A DNA stretch of 24,188 nucleotides, from contig JBCCFW010000112.1 of NCBI GenBank assembly GCA_039029535.1, positions 1 through 24,188 on the forward strand. The letters run 5' to 3'. Positions 1-6,170 of this stretch are shown here, piece after piece. The position numbers were made by a program, and so were the translations under genes. Source of the stretch: JBCCFW01 sp039029535 (GTDB taxonomy: Bacteria; Acidobacteriota; JBCCFW01). The notes under the pieces are model-generated. The model was given only the letters and a program-made list of their open reading frames with translations. It had not been told where the DNA came from and made no database searches. Each line of letters begins with the position of its first letter. Within the stretch, counting starts at the first letter, position 1.

Positions 1-2
1 CC

Positions 3-47
3 TGCCCCCGGGAGCCTGCGTCACCTGGGTTCCGGAGCTCCGCATGA
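3..47 (+). CDS. Possible 3' end of an upstream gene (partial)
   Basis: Frame 3 is open from the window edge to a TGA at 45-47, which overlaps the ATG of the next gene as ATGA. This is the coupling pattern seen between many genes here, so an upstream gene may end at this point. Only 14 codons are visible and nothing can be said about its product. The other two forward frames are also open at the edge, so this is only a suggestion. Confidence 0.2.
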   Translation, partial: CPREPASPGFRSSA

Positions 48-1357
48 ACGCCGACACGCACACCCTGACCTCACTGGCGGTGGTCGGCCTGTACTACTTC
101 GTGGTCTTCGTCCTCGCGCTGTTCTCCGTGGGCTACTACTTCTGGTTCACCGGTCCCCTGCTCCTCCTCCTGGTGACCACCGGCAGCCTCGTGTACGTGC
201 TGCTGCCCAGTCCGAAGAGCTTCCTCCTCCACGTGCCGGGCCTGCTGGTGTCACTCGGGCTCTGGCGTGGCCTGGAGCACGCCCGTTCTCCGGTCATCCT
301 CCTGGAGTGGCTCGATCGCGACGAGCAGGCCATCGTCTATTGGTCGTTTCTCCTGGCCCTGGTTCCCTTCATCAAGCTCTTCGTCTTCTGGAAGGGAGAG
401 GGTTCTCAGGCCACGCGTCGCTCGGTGATGATCTCGATCGCCGCTCACCTCCTCGCCATCTTGGTCCTCTGGCTCGTCGGTCGTCAGGCCCTCGACGATC
501 CGAGCAGCCAAGCCTGGAGCTACCGGGTCGAGTCGGCGGTGCGCGATCAAGATCTCACGCACCTGGCCGAGCTCGGTGAGCGTGGCGTGTTGACCGAGAC
601 CAGCGGTCGCGATCCGGTGTTCATCGCCTTCCGCGAGGGCAAGTCCGACTCGGCTCGCTGGTTGCTCGAGAACGGACACTCGCTGGACTCGGTCGAGGAG
701 TCCCTGTTCGATGCCATCGACCGCGACGACCCCGAGCTCGTCTCGCTGGTCCTCGCTCACGGCGGCTCGGTCGACAGCAAGGTGCAAGGCATGGCCGACG
801 GAGCCCCGAGCGGCACCGTGCTCGCCGCCAGGCTCGGTGCCCAGTCCGCGCTCGAAACACTTCTCGCCGCTGGACCCGATCTCGAGATCAGCGACTGGGC
901 CGCCAAGACCGCGCTGCATCACGCCGTGGAGCGACGTCGCGTCGAGGCCGTTCACTCGCTGCTCGAGGCCGGCGCGGACCCCAACGCTCGTGGCCGAGCC
1001 GGCCTCTCCCCGCTCGAGCTCGCGATCGCTCGTCTCGACCTCGACGACATCGCCAGGCAAGACCTGGAGAACGCCCGTCTCCTCCTCCAGGCAGGAGCCG
1101 ATCCCCGACGTCTTCACTCACGACGGGAGCAGGAGCTCCACGTGGTCTCGGGTCGGCACGGGCACGACTTGCTCACCGCTCAGGGCGGCTCCTCGCTCGG
1201 CTCGCTGGACCCTGCGCTCGCGAAGTTCCTCGCCGAGGCCGACCTCGATCGGCTGACCAGTGAGCCGCCGGTCAGCACGAAGCTCCCTCGACACGTCGAG
1301 AACCGCTGTCGAGCCAACGAGCTGCTGCGGCGGCTCGGTCCCGTCGCTACCGAGTAG
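44..1357 (+). CDS. Membrane-anchored ankyrin-repeat protein
   Basis: This is a 437-residue protein with a strongly hydrophobic N-terminal third. Likely membrane helices lie at about residues 12-30, 34-54, 58-75, 96-116 and 127-146. They are followed by a soluble region carrying degenerate ankyrin repeats at about 188-355. Recognisable repeat cores include 'TALHHAVERRRVEAVHSLLEAGADPN' (split here around residues 289-314) and 'ARLLLQAGADP' near 344-354. Ankyrin repeats bind protein partners, so the protein probably presents an interaction surface at the cytoplasmic membrane, but the partner is unknown. The ATG at 44 has a GGAG ribosome site about six bases upstream. The frame is open to the window edge, so a longer form cannot be excluded. 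Its 3' end overlaps the converging gene at 1347 by 11 bases. It is not a known flagellar gene, and its position beside the cluster may be accidental. Confidence 0.8.
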   Translation: MNADTHTLTSLAVVGLYYFVVFVLALFSVGYYFWFTGPLLLLLVTTGSLVYVLLPSPKSFLLHVPGLLVSLGLWRGLEHARSPVILLEWLDRDEQAIVYWSFLLALVPFIKLFVFWKGEGSQATRRSVMISIAAHLLAILVLWLVGRQALDDPSSQAWSYRVESAVRDQDLTHLAELGERGVLTETSGRDPVFIAFREGKSDSARWLLENGHSLDSVEESLFDAIDRDDPELVSLVLAHGGSVDSKVQGMADGAPSGTVLAARLGAQSALETLLAAGPDLEISDWAAKTALHHAVERRRVEAVHSLLEAGADPNARGRAGLSPLELAIARLDLDDIARQDLENARLLLQAGADPRRLHSRREQELHVVSGRHGHDLLTAQGGSSLGSLDPALAKFLAEADLDRLTSEPPVSTKLPRHVENRCRANELLRRLGPVATE

Positions 1358-1730
1358 GCGCGGCGCCCACTTCCTTCCGCCGCTCGCCAATCCAACGATC
1401 GACCGCACCAGGGCCTTCGCGCTCGGCGGTGATGAGCGACATCACGTCCACCCGTCGTTCGTCTCGCAGTTGCATCAGGTCGGAAGCCGGAGGTCGGTGC
1501 CGACCGTTCCAGAGCGCGCTGGCAGCCTTGAGGATCGTGCGATCTGGCTCGTCGAGCGGGATCCACTGCTCGAGCATCGCGCGCGCACGGCAGGTCGGTC
1601 CCCGCTCGGTCCAGAGCAACTCACCTCGCATCTCGTCTTCGTGACTCTCGATCCCGGCGCGTCGACACAACATCGTCAGTGCCATGGCCGCCTGAAGCTC
1701 ATCCCGAAACATCCGCTCGCCCCTTTCCAT
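1347..1730 (-). CDS. Small hypothetical protein, tandem paralogue A
   Basis: This is a 127-residue protein of unknown function, probably soluble and mostly helical, with no membrane segment or signal peptide. It aligns along most of its length with the protein of the next gene upstream (1730-2104). Shared landmarks are LCRRAG/LCERSG, LLW..RGP/GLW..QGP, ALWNGR/RLWSGR and a C-terminal [AD]xxW[IL]xxR segment. The two genes are joined by a TGATG overlap at 1732-1728, so this one is probably translated by coupling. A second Met codon at residue 7 (start 1712) has an AGGGG sequence eight bases upstream and could be the true start, giving 121 residues. The gene ends tail-to-tail with the ankyrin gene, overlapping it by 11 bases. 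The family was not recognised. Confidence 0.7.
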   Translation of the reverse strand: MERGERMFRDELQAAMALTMLCRRAGIESHEDEMRGELLWTERGPTCRARAMLEQWIPLDEPDRTILKAASALWNGRHRPPASDLMQLRDERRVDVMSLITAEREGPGAVDRWIGERRKEVGAAPTR

Positions 1731-2104
1731 CAGGTCGACGTGCCGACCCGATGCCGCATCAGCCAGTCCTCGATGGCTCGTGAACCCGTGCCGGAAGTGG
1801 CCGTCAGCAATGCGGTGACCTCTTCGAAGCGTTCCTCGCCGAGGACGCTTCGCCAGTCGTCACTGGGCACGACGGTCCGGCCGCTCCAGAGGCGGAGAGT
1901 CATCAAGGTCACCAGCCGTTGACCCGCTGTCAGCGGCGCGGCCACGAGCTGACTCAAGCGTCGCGGGCCCTGCTCACCCCACAGGCCACGCAGGCCCGAC
2001 CGCTCGCAGAGCACTCGACACGCCACGCCGAGTCGCCGTCGCTCGGGGGAGCTGCGTCGGACCCGCAGGGTCGTTCGCCACGCTCGTCTCGTGTCCGGGA
2101 TCAC
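1730..2104 (-). CDS. Small hypothetical protein, tandem paralogue B
   Basis: This is a 124-residue protein of unknown function and the upstream member of a tandem pair with the gene at 1347-1730. I chose the GTG at 2104 because GGAGGT lies nine bases upstream on the minus strand and because the resulting length matches its paralogue (127 residues). The reading frame stays open much further upstream to 2755. That extension runs through the divergent regulatory interval and lacks a ribosome site, and an ATG at 2128 also lacks one. The protein is Arg-rich near its N-terminus. It shares the LC-R-G, LW, LW-GR and xxW(L/I)xxR landmarks with paralogue A. No known domain was recognised. Its promoter should lie in 2105-2471, opposite the gene pair that starts at 2472. 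Confidence 0.65.
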   Translation of the reverse strand: MIPDTRRAWRTTLRVRRSSPERRRLGVACRVLCERSGLRGLWGEQGPRRLSQLVAAPLTAGQRLVTLMTLRLWSGRTVVPSDDWRSVLGEERFEEVTALLTATSGTGSRAIEDWLMRHRVGTST

Positions 2105-2151
2105 GCTTCGTCCACCTCCGCACCCCATCGTCGAAGTCACTGTCAGCACGA

Positions 2152-2163
2152 TCTTCAGAAAAA
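2152..2163 (-). repeat. Left copy of the inverted 12-base box
   Basis: Read on the minus strand this is TTTTTCTGAAGA, preceded by TTGA. The identical box lies on the plus strand at 2421-2432, preceded by TTGCC. This copy points toward the gene starting at 2104, with 47 bases between box and start codon. It is AT-rich in a very GC-rich setting, which suits a promoter or operator element. Confidence 0.5.
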
Positions 2164-2239
2164 TCAATGCCCCACTGGACGAGACCGACGTGACCAGGCC
2201 CTCGCACGCCTCGGCGCCACGACGGCGGGCCGTTCCTTC

Positions 2240-2263
2240 GAGAAAGGCGAATTCGCCATTCTC
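2240..2263. repeat. 24-base near-perfect palindrome (operator-like)
   Basis: The core GGCGAATTCGCC at 2246-2257 is a perfect 12-base palindrome. It is flanked by GAGAA at 2240-2244 and TTCTC at 2259-2263, which are also complementary, with a single mismatched pair (A/A) between core and flanks. There is no loop, so a dimeric DNA-binding site is more likely than an RNA terminator. Confidence 0.5.
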
Positions 2264-2280
2264 ACTGGGCATCCATCGCT

Positions 2281-2300
2281 GTCTCGGACCCGAACGAGAC
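2281..2300. repeat. Palindrome GTCTCG-N8-CGAGAC
   Basis: Perfect six-base arms at 2281-2286 and 2295-2300 are separated by eight bases. Its centre is about 39 bases from that of the palindrome at 2240-2263 and close to the midpoint between the two 12-base boxes. It could be a second operator for a dimeric regulator, but arms this short can arise by chance. Confidence 0.35.
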
Positions 2301-2420
2301 TCGCAATCCGAACCTCGGGGCCACCAGGCAGCTTCTCGCGCAAGTTCTTGACTAGCGGACGCAGCCGACCGCCGAGCGACGCAACGGGACTTCCGTCCCA
2401 CCGGTGGGGGGTGACTTGCC

Positions 2421-2432
2421 TTTTTCTGAAGA
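2421..2432 (+). repeat. Right copy of the inverted 12-base box
   Basis: This is TTTTTCTGAAGA on the plus strand, an exact inverted copy of 2152-2163. It points toward the small gene starting at 2472, with 39 bases between box and start codon. The preceding TTGCCT at 2416-2421 could serve as a -35 element, but no good -10 sequence follows at the usual spacing. Confidence 0.5.
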
Positions 2433-2471
2433 CACCCCAATCCTCCCCCTGTCACCTGGGAGAGCCCGACC

Positions 2472-2624
2472 ATGGAGCAAGGAATCGGCAGCACGGACCG
2501 GACGATGGTCGAACGCGAGGTCGAGGAGACCCCGAGCTCCCTGGAGCGACTGGCGGAGACGCCACCGAAGGGTCCCGCCATCGTCAACCGTCGAGTGATC
2601 GCGGCCTGGCTCCGGAGACGTTGA
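2472..2624 (+). CDS. Small 50-residue protein of unknown function
   Basis: This ORF runs from an ATG at 2472 to a TGA at 2622-2624. A GGGAGAG ribosome site lies about six bases before the start. The product is charged: acidic in the middle, with a basic C-terminus ending in AAWLRRR. The stop codon is separated by one base from the GTG start of the HTH-TPR gene, and a GGAG site inside its last codons serves that gene, so the two form one transcription unit. It has no recognised domain. It could be a small regulator or partner of the downstream protein, or a leader peptide that couples translation into it. Confidence 0.5.
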   Translation: MEQGIGSTDRTMVEREVEETPSSLERLAETPPKGPAIVNRRVIAAWLRRR

Positions 2625-2625
2625 G

Positions 2626-3807
2626 GTGGCCACCCCACAGCAACGACCCGAGCTCCGACTCCTGGCCTCGGAGCTGGTGAGACTGCGGGGGCAGACGAGT
2701 CTCGACGCGATCGTCGGCCGCATCGATCACCTCGCTCGTCACGGGCGGTGTGCACCGATCAGCAAGGGGACGCTGCTCAACGCTGAAAAGGCTCAACGCG
2801 CACCAGGGATCGACAAGCTCGCGGCGATGGCCCTGGCCTACGGTGTCTCGCCGGGCGAGCTCGCCGATCTCGTCGGCGAGGGACTGCTCACCGCGCGCTT
2901 CGCGCGAGAGCCGACCTTCGATGCCTCGGTGACGGCCTTTCATCGCTCCGCCGGCGACGAGGACTGGGGCGCCGCGATCGCTCATGCTCGTCAAGCGGAG
3001 ACCTTGGCTCCCTCGGCCTCTCTCCGCCGCCGGTGGCGTGCGAATCGGGCCTTGGCCATGGAGTCCTGTGGCCTCTTGCGACCGGCGCTGGCCGCGATCG
3101 ACGGTTGCCTCGCCGAGCTGGAAGAAGACCCGCCCGCATGCAGCCTTCTCTCCACCCGGGCTGGGATCCAGGCCGGCCTCGGACGCTTCGAAGACGCGCT
3201 GGACTCCATCTCGAAGGCGCGTCGCCTGGTCCCGAGCGACCTCGAGCCGGAGCGTCGTTGGAGCATCGCCTGGACCCACCTTCGCATCCTCCTCCTGCAG
3301 GAGCAGTCGCGGAAGGAGCGCGGGCTAGAGAGCGCCATCGACCGAGACGAGCTCTTGATGGTGGTCGATCGTCTTCACGCTGCCACCGAGAAGAGCCGAG
3401 AGCCCGCCCATCAACTCTGGTCCGAGCTCTACATCGCCCTGTCCCGCGAGCACTTCGGCCAACCGCAGGCCGGGCTCGTGGGCCTGCGCTCGGTGCTGGA
3501 AGTCGCTCGGCTCCGTGGGTTGCGTCGTCTCGAGGTCTACGCTCGGCTCAACATGGGGATGTTGCAGAGCTCGTTGGGCGAGATCGAGCAAGCCGAGATC
3601 CAACTCGCACGAGCGGCCGAGCTGGCCGAAGAAGACGGCCGCTTCGCCGAGGCCTTCCGCGCCCACTTCGAGCTCCATCGCTTGGCCCGTGAGGAGCCGG
3701 AGCGAGCAGCGGTGCACCTGCGAGCCTGCGTGCGGCTGCGTCCTTACGTCCGCGATGCCACCGATGCCGCGGGATTCGACGAGATGGTGGGTCGCGCGGA
3801 CGGCTGA
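2626..3807 (+). CDS. HTH (XRE-like) and TPR-repeat protein, putative regulator
   Basis: This is a 393-residue cytoplasmic protein. Residues about 5-85 resemble a Cro/C1 (XRE)-type helix-turn-helix domain. They include 'ISKGTLLNAEKAQRAPGIDK', which resembles the 'S...L...E.G...P....L..IA' pattern, followed by 'LAAMALAYGVSPGELADL'. From about residue 95 to 380 it is alpha-helical with repeating A/L/G/Y patterns typical of TPR repeats, for example around 'LGRFEDALDSISKARRLVP' and 'MGMLQSSLGEIEQAEIQLAR'. This layout is typical of regulators that bind DNA at the N-terminus and sense a peptide or protein through TPRs, but the ligand is unknown. The GTG start at 2626 has GGAGA about nine bases upstream. 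It lies directly after the 50-residue gene and converges on flgK with only 12 bases between stops. The palindromes at 2240-2300 are plausible targets. Confidence 0.75.
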   Translation: MATPQQRPELRLLASELVRLRGQTSLDAIVGRIDHLARHGRCAPISKGTLLNAEKAQRAPGIDKLAAMALAYGVSPGELADLVGEGLLTARFAREPTFDASVTAFHRSAGDEDWGAAIAHARQAETLAPSASLRRRWRANRALAMESCGLLRPALAAIDGCLAELEEDPPACSLLSTRAGIQAGLGRFEDALDSISKARRLVPSDLEPERRWSIAWTHLRILLLQEQSRKERGLESAIDRDELLMVVDRLHAATEKSREPAHQLWSELYIALSREHFGQPQAGLVGLRSVLEVARLRGLRRLEVYARLNMGMLQSSLGEIEQAEIQLARAAELAEEDGRFAEAFRAHFELHRLAREEPERAAVHLRACVRLRPYVRDATDAAGFDEMVGRADG

Positions 3808-3819
3808 GCGTTCGACTGG

Positions 3820-5202
3820 CTACAGGCCGATGCTCATGAGCTGGTCGAGCATCTCGTCGACTTGTCGGATCAGGTTGGTCGCGGCCTCCAGGCCTCGCTG
3901 ATAGCGGATGAGATCGATGGAGGACTCTTCGATGCTCACGCCCGAGTGCAGCTCCCGACTGGCCAGCGCGTCGTCGAGTAGAGCGCCCCGCAAGTCCCGT
4001 TCGCGCTCGGCCTGACGGACGTCGAAGCCGACCTGCTGCGAGAGCTCGTCGAAGGCATGCCGCGCCGACAACGTGCCGCCGTCGAGGAGCCCCGCGTCAC
4101 GGGTGGCGAGTAGGGTCGCCACGTTGCCGAGCTCGTCGCTGGCATCACCGAGCGCCAGGCGACTCGGGTCGGACAGCAGCGTCGCCGAGACCGCGAAGTC
4201 CATCGCAGGATCCGTGGTGCTGCGCGCCTCGAACAGCGGACCGCCCGGCGTGACGCCGTCGGACTCGAGCCCGGCCGCGTGCAGGGTGTCGAGCTCGTCG
4301 GCGAGGGCGACGACGATCTCGTCGAGTCGCTGCTCCATCCCCTGCAAGCTGCCGTCGCGCGCCTCGAGGAGGCCGCCGAGGCGCCCACCCTGAAGGCTCG
4401 CGGTGACGTCGGTCTCCTGGAGGTCGAACCCGCCCAGGAGCACGTCGGACAGGCCCGCGTTGCTCGCGTTGCCGCTCGAGCGGAACGAGACCGCGCTTCG
4501 CCCGAGCACCAACGGCTCGCCGCTGCGCAGGCTCACGTCGCGTCCACCGGCCTCGTTGACCCGCACGTGAACGTCGACCAGCTCGGAGAGCTCGACGAGA
4601 CGCCCGGTGAGCTGGTCCAACATCGGCTGCTGGTCGGCGCCGTCCTTCTCCCCGTCGATCGCCTCGTTGAGCTGTGCGATCTCCTGCAGAAGCGAGTTGA
4701 GGTCCTCGACACCGCCCTCCAGCGACTGGTCGATGCGGCGTCGCTCGTCGCGCAGGAAGCTCGCGGTGGTGCGAACCCCGGCCGCGAGCTCGTCGAGATG
4801 CGCGACCACGTCGTGACGGCGAGAGCCGAGGTTGCCGTCGACCGAGGCGGCCGACAGCGAGTCGTAGAAGCCCTGCAGCAGGCCGGACAGCGGCTCGAAG
4901 GCTCCGTCGCCGAAGTAGCGATCGACCTGGGAGAGCGAGGACGCCCTCGCATCGGCCGAAGCGTGCTCGGAGGTCTCGCGACGCAGGCCCGTCTCGAGAG
5001 CCTCGTTCCGGATCGCCCTGAGCTCGCCGGCCCGCACGCCACCACCCGCCGACAGGCTGACCGTGTCGAAGTCGGTGCGCCGTTTCGCATGTCCGGGCGT
5101 GCCCACGTTGGCCAGGTTCTGGCCGACGACGTCGATGCCTTGGGAGTGAGCACGCACCGAGCTCGCCCCCACGTGGAGGGACGAGAAGAGGTTGGTGCTC
5201 AT
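3820..5202 (-). CDS. flgK: Flagellar hook-associated protein 1 (hook-filament junction)
   Basis: FlgK forms the first junction ring between hook and filament and is exported through the flagellar secretion apparatus. The N-terminus carries the rod/hook family signature, with 'GIDVVGQNLANVGTPGHAKR' near residues 23-42. The C-terminus has the matching coiled segment 'ESSIDLIRYQRGLEAATNLI', followed by a helix ending in DQLMSIGL. Between them lie a long helical region and a variable beta-rich region. At 460 residues it is within the usual size range. The ATG overlaps the stop of flgN, its chaperone gene, as ATGA. It is the last gene of the cluster in this window. The usual partner flgL does not follow. 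Instead the cluster ends 12 bases from a converging gene, with no obvious intrinsic terminator. Confidence 0.93.
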   Translation of the reverse strand: MSTNLFSSLHVGASSVRAHSQGIDVVGQNLANVGTPGHAKRRTDFDTVSLSAGGGVRAGELRAIRNEALETGLRRETSEHASADARASSLSQVDRYFGDGAFEPLSGLLQGFYDSLSAASVDGNLGSRRHDVVAHLDELAAGVRTTASFLRDERRRIDQSLEGGVEDLNSLLQEIAQLNEAIDGEKDGADQQPMLDQLTGRLVELSELVDVHVRVNEAGGRDVSLRSGEPLVLGRSAVSFRSSGNASNAGLSDVLLGGFDLQETDVTASLQGGRLGGLLEARDGSLQGMEQRLDEIVVALADELDTLHAAGLESDGVTPGGPLFEARSTTDPAMDFAVSATLLSDPSRLALGDASDELGNVATLLATRDAGLLDGGTLSARHAFDELSQQVGFDVRQAERERDLRGALLDDALASRELHSGVSIEESSIDLIRYQRGLEAATNLIRQVDEMLDQLMSIGL

Positions 5203-5525
5203 GCGCGGTCGGTCACCACGCGCAGGCGTCGTGACCAGTCGACGTGCGGCAGGGTCGCCACCGACGCGATCCGTGCCTCTCGGCAGCGCTGCCGGAACGG
5301 CTCGTCCAGGCCCTTGCCCTCCTCCTCACACCGCAGGCGGACCCGCTCGAGGTCCGCCCGCGCGTGGGCGAGGTCGTCCACGGCCTGCTCGACGAGGGCG
5401 ATGTCGGGTCCCAGCGCCGCCCGTCGCACGCGACGGATCGACTCGGCCAGGGCCGAGAGACAGCGATCCAACTCATCGTCCAGCCGGGACACCGACTCGG
5501 TGCCCAGGCTCACTTCCCGCCCCAC
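5199..5525 (-). CDS. flgN: FlgN-like export chaperone
   Basis: This is a 108-residue helical protein with long stretches of charged and Leu/Ala residues and no membrane segment, as expected for the FlgN family that escorts FlgK and FlgL to the export gate. Sequence similarity alone is weak. The call rests mainly on size, predicted coiled-coil character and position between flgM and flgK, where flgN lies in many bacteria. The start is a GTG at 5525, six bases after the flgM stop. An internal GTG at residue 5 is an alternative. The stop overlaps the flgK start as ATGA. Confidence 0.7.
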   Translation of the reverse strand: MGREVSLGTESVSRLDDELDRCLSALAESIRRVRRAALGPDIALVEQAVDDLAHARADLERVRLRCEEEGKGLDEPFRQRCREARIASVATLPHVDWSRRLRVVTDRA

Positions 5526-5531
5526 CGAGCT

Positions 5532-5825
5532 CTACTCGTCGTCGGGGACGCGATCCAGCATCGCCTCCGCCGTCGCGCGGGGATCGGGGTTGAAGCGCCC
5601 GTCCTGGACGGCCTCCTTCAACTCTTGCATCCGGATCGCCCGGGCGGACGTGTCGTCCGAGAGAAGGCGAAGGGACAGGGAACGCACTGCCGAGGCGAGC
5701 CCGGAGAGCTCGAGCGAGTCGCCTCGCCGCTCCCGACCTCTCCCGACCTCGCCGCGTTCGTGGCCCGCTGCCTCGGTGCCACGAATCGACGTCACTTCTG
5801 GTCGACCGTTGTTGTCGATTCTCAT
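5532..5825 (-). CDS. flgM: Anti-sigma-28 factor FlgM
   Basis: FlgM binds FliA (encoded at 11433-12179) and blocks late flagellar transcription until the hook-basal body is complete and FlgM is exported. The 97-residue protein has the expected layout: a disordered, charged N-terminus beginning MRIDNNGRPEV and a C-terminal helical region. The C-terminal pattern 'MQELKEAVQDGRFNPD' followed by ATAEAMLDR matches the family's I/LK..I..G.Y......A..ML signature. The ATG at 5825 has an AGGAGC ribosome site. It is separated from flgJ by 45 bases containing a hairpin, one of the few non-overlapping junctions in the cluster. Confidence 0.87.
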   Translation of the reverse strand: MRIDNNGRPEVTSIRGTEAAGHERGEVGRGRERRGDSLELSGLASAVRSLSLRLLSDDTSARAIRMQELKEAVQDGRFNPDPRATAEAMLDRVPDDE

Positions 5826-5845
5826 CGATTTTCGCTCCTGCTCGA

Positions 5846-5864
5846 TGACCGAGAGACTCGGTCA
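5846..5864 (-). repeat. Intercistronic hairpin before flgM
   Basis: A perfect 8-base stem (TGACCGAG / CTCGGTCA) encloses a 3-base loop in the 45-base gap between the flgJ stop and the flgM start. It ends about ten bases before the flgM ribosome site. No U-run follows, so it is not a standard terminator. It may protect the downstream message or tune flgM translation. Confidence 0.5.
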
Positions 5865-5870
5865 CCTCAC

Positions 5871-6170
5871 CTATCGGACCTCCCGCTCCGAGGATGAGGG
5901 TCGGTCCGACATTTCTTTCGTGAGGCTCTCGGCCAGGGTCCGACCGAGCCCCGTCGCTCCCGCCGATGCCATGGCTTCCGCGAACGCCGTCAGCGCCGCC
6001 TGACCCGCCGGACCGGGGAGGCTCTTCTCGAGAGCGGGCCTCAAGAGGTCTTCCAGCAGGCGGGCCTCCCAGGCCTCCGCCGCCTCGAGTCGTCGTCTCG
6101 TCTGGAGCTGCTCGCTCTGCTCCGGGCTCAGGGCCAAGCGCGGTCCCGTGGCTCCACCGATCTCCATCAC
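5871..6170 (-). CDS. flgJ: FlgJ-type rod-binding protein (no muramidase domain)
   Basis: This is a 99-residue protein corresponding to the N-terminal rod-binding domain of FlgJ. The core 'AEAWEARLLEDLLRPALEKS' plus the following G-rich helix and 'ALTAFAEAMASAGATGLGRT' match the family's 'FE..FL..ML..M......FA..la..GGiGLa' pattern. In gammaproteobacteria FlgJ also carries a C-terminal peptidoglycan hydrolase. That domain is absent here, so a separate enzyme must open the wall for the rod. The GTG at 6170 overlaps the flgI stop as GTGA, and an ATG one codon later (6167) is equally possible. Its position between flgI and flgM is the usual one. Confidence 0.82.
   Translation of the reverse strand: MMEIGGATGPRLALSPEQSEQLQTRRRLEAAEAWEARLLEDLLRPALEKSLPGPAGQAALTAFAEAMASAGATGLGRTLAESLTKEMSDRPSSSEREVR

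Larger units (their letters stand above)
2105..2471. promoter_or_regulatory. Divergent intergenic regulatory interval
   Basis: These 367 bases separate the minus-strand paralogue pair from the plus-strand small-ORF and HTH-TPR pair, so they must carry both promoters. The interval is richer in inverted repeats than the rest of the window. It has a 12-base box (TTTTTCTGAAGA) repeated in opposite orientation near each end, a 24-base near-palindrome at 2240-2263, and a second palindrome at 2281-2300. No convincing coding sequence was found inside it. Confidence 0.55.

Noticed and set aside
2472..2624. Possible third paralogue: the 50-residue protein ends AAWLRRR, like the W(L/I)xxR ends of paralogues A and B
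   Set aside because: The similarity covers about a dozen basic residues and could be chance in Arg-rich GC-rich coding sequence.
2105..2755. N-terminal extension of paralogue B to a 341-residue protein
   Set aside because: The extension crosses the divergent regulatory interval and the start of the HTH-TPR gene and has no ribosome site. The GTG at 2104 has a strong one and gives a length equal to paralogue A.
3808..3819. Bidirectional terminator between the HTH-TPR gene and flgK
   Set aside because: The gap is 12 bases and no stable stem with a T-run is seen.
5867..5884. Sigma-28-like -10 sequence (TCCGATAG) before flgM
   Set aside because: It is formed by the last codons and stop of flgJ, and no TAAA-type -35 element lies at the right distance.
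4279..6003. Long open frame of 574 codons on the plus strand opposite flgK, flgN, flgM and flgJ
   Set aside because: It is antisense to four well-supported genes and has no recognisable domain. Long antisense frames are expected at this GC content. The same applies to plus-strand frames at 5966-7270, 7267-8253, 8354-9367 and 18265-19332, and to the minus-strand frame at 251-1117.
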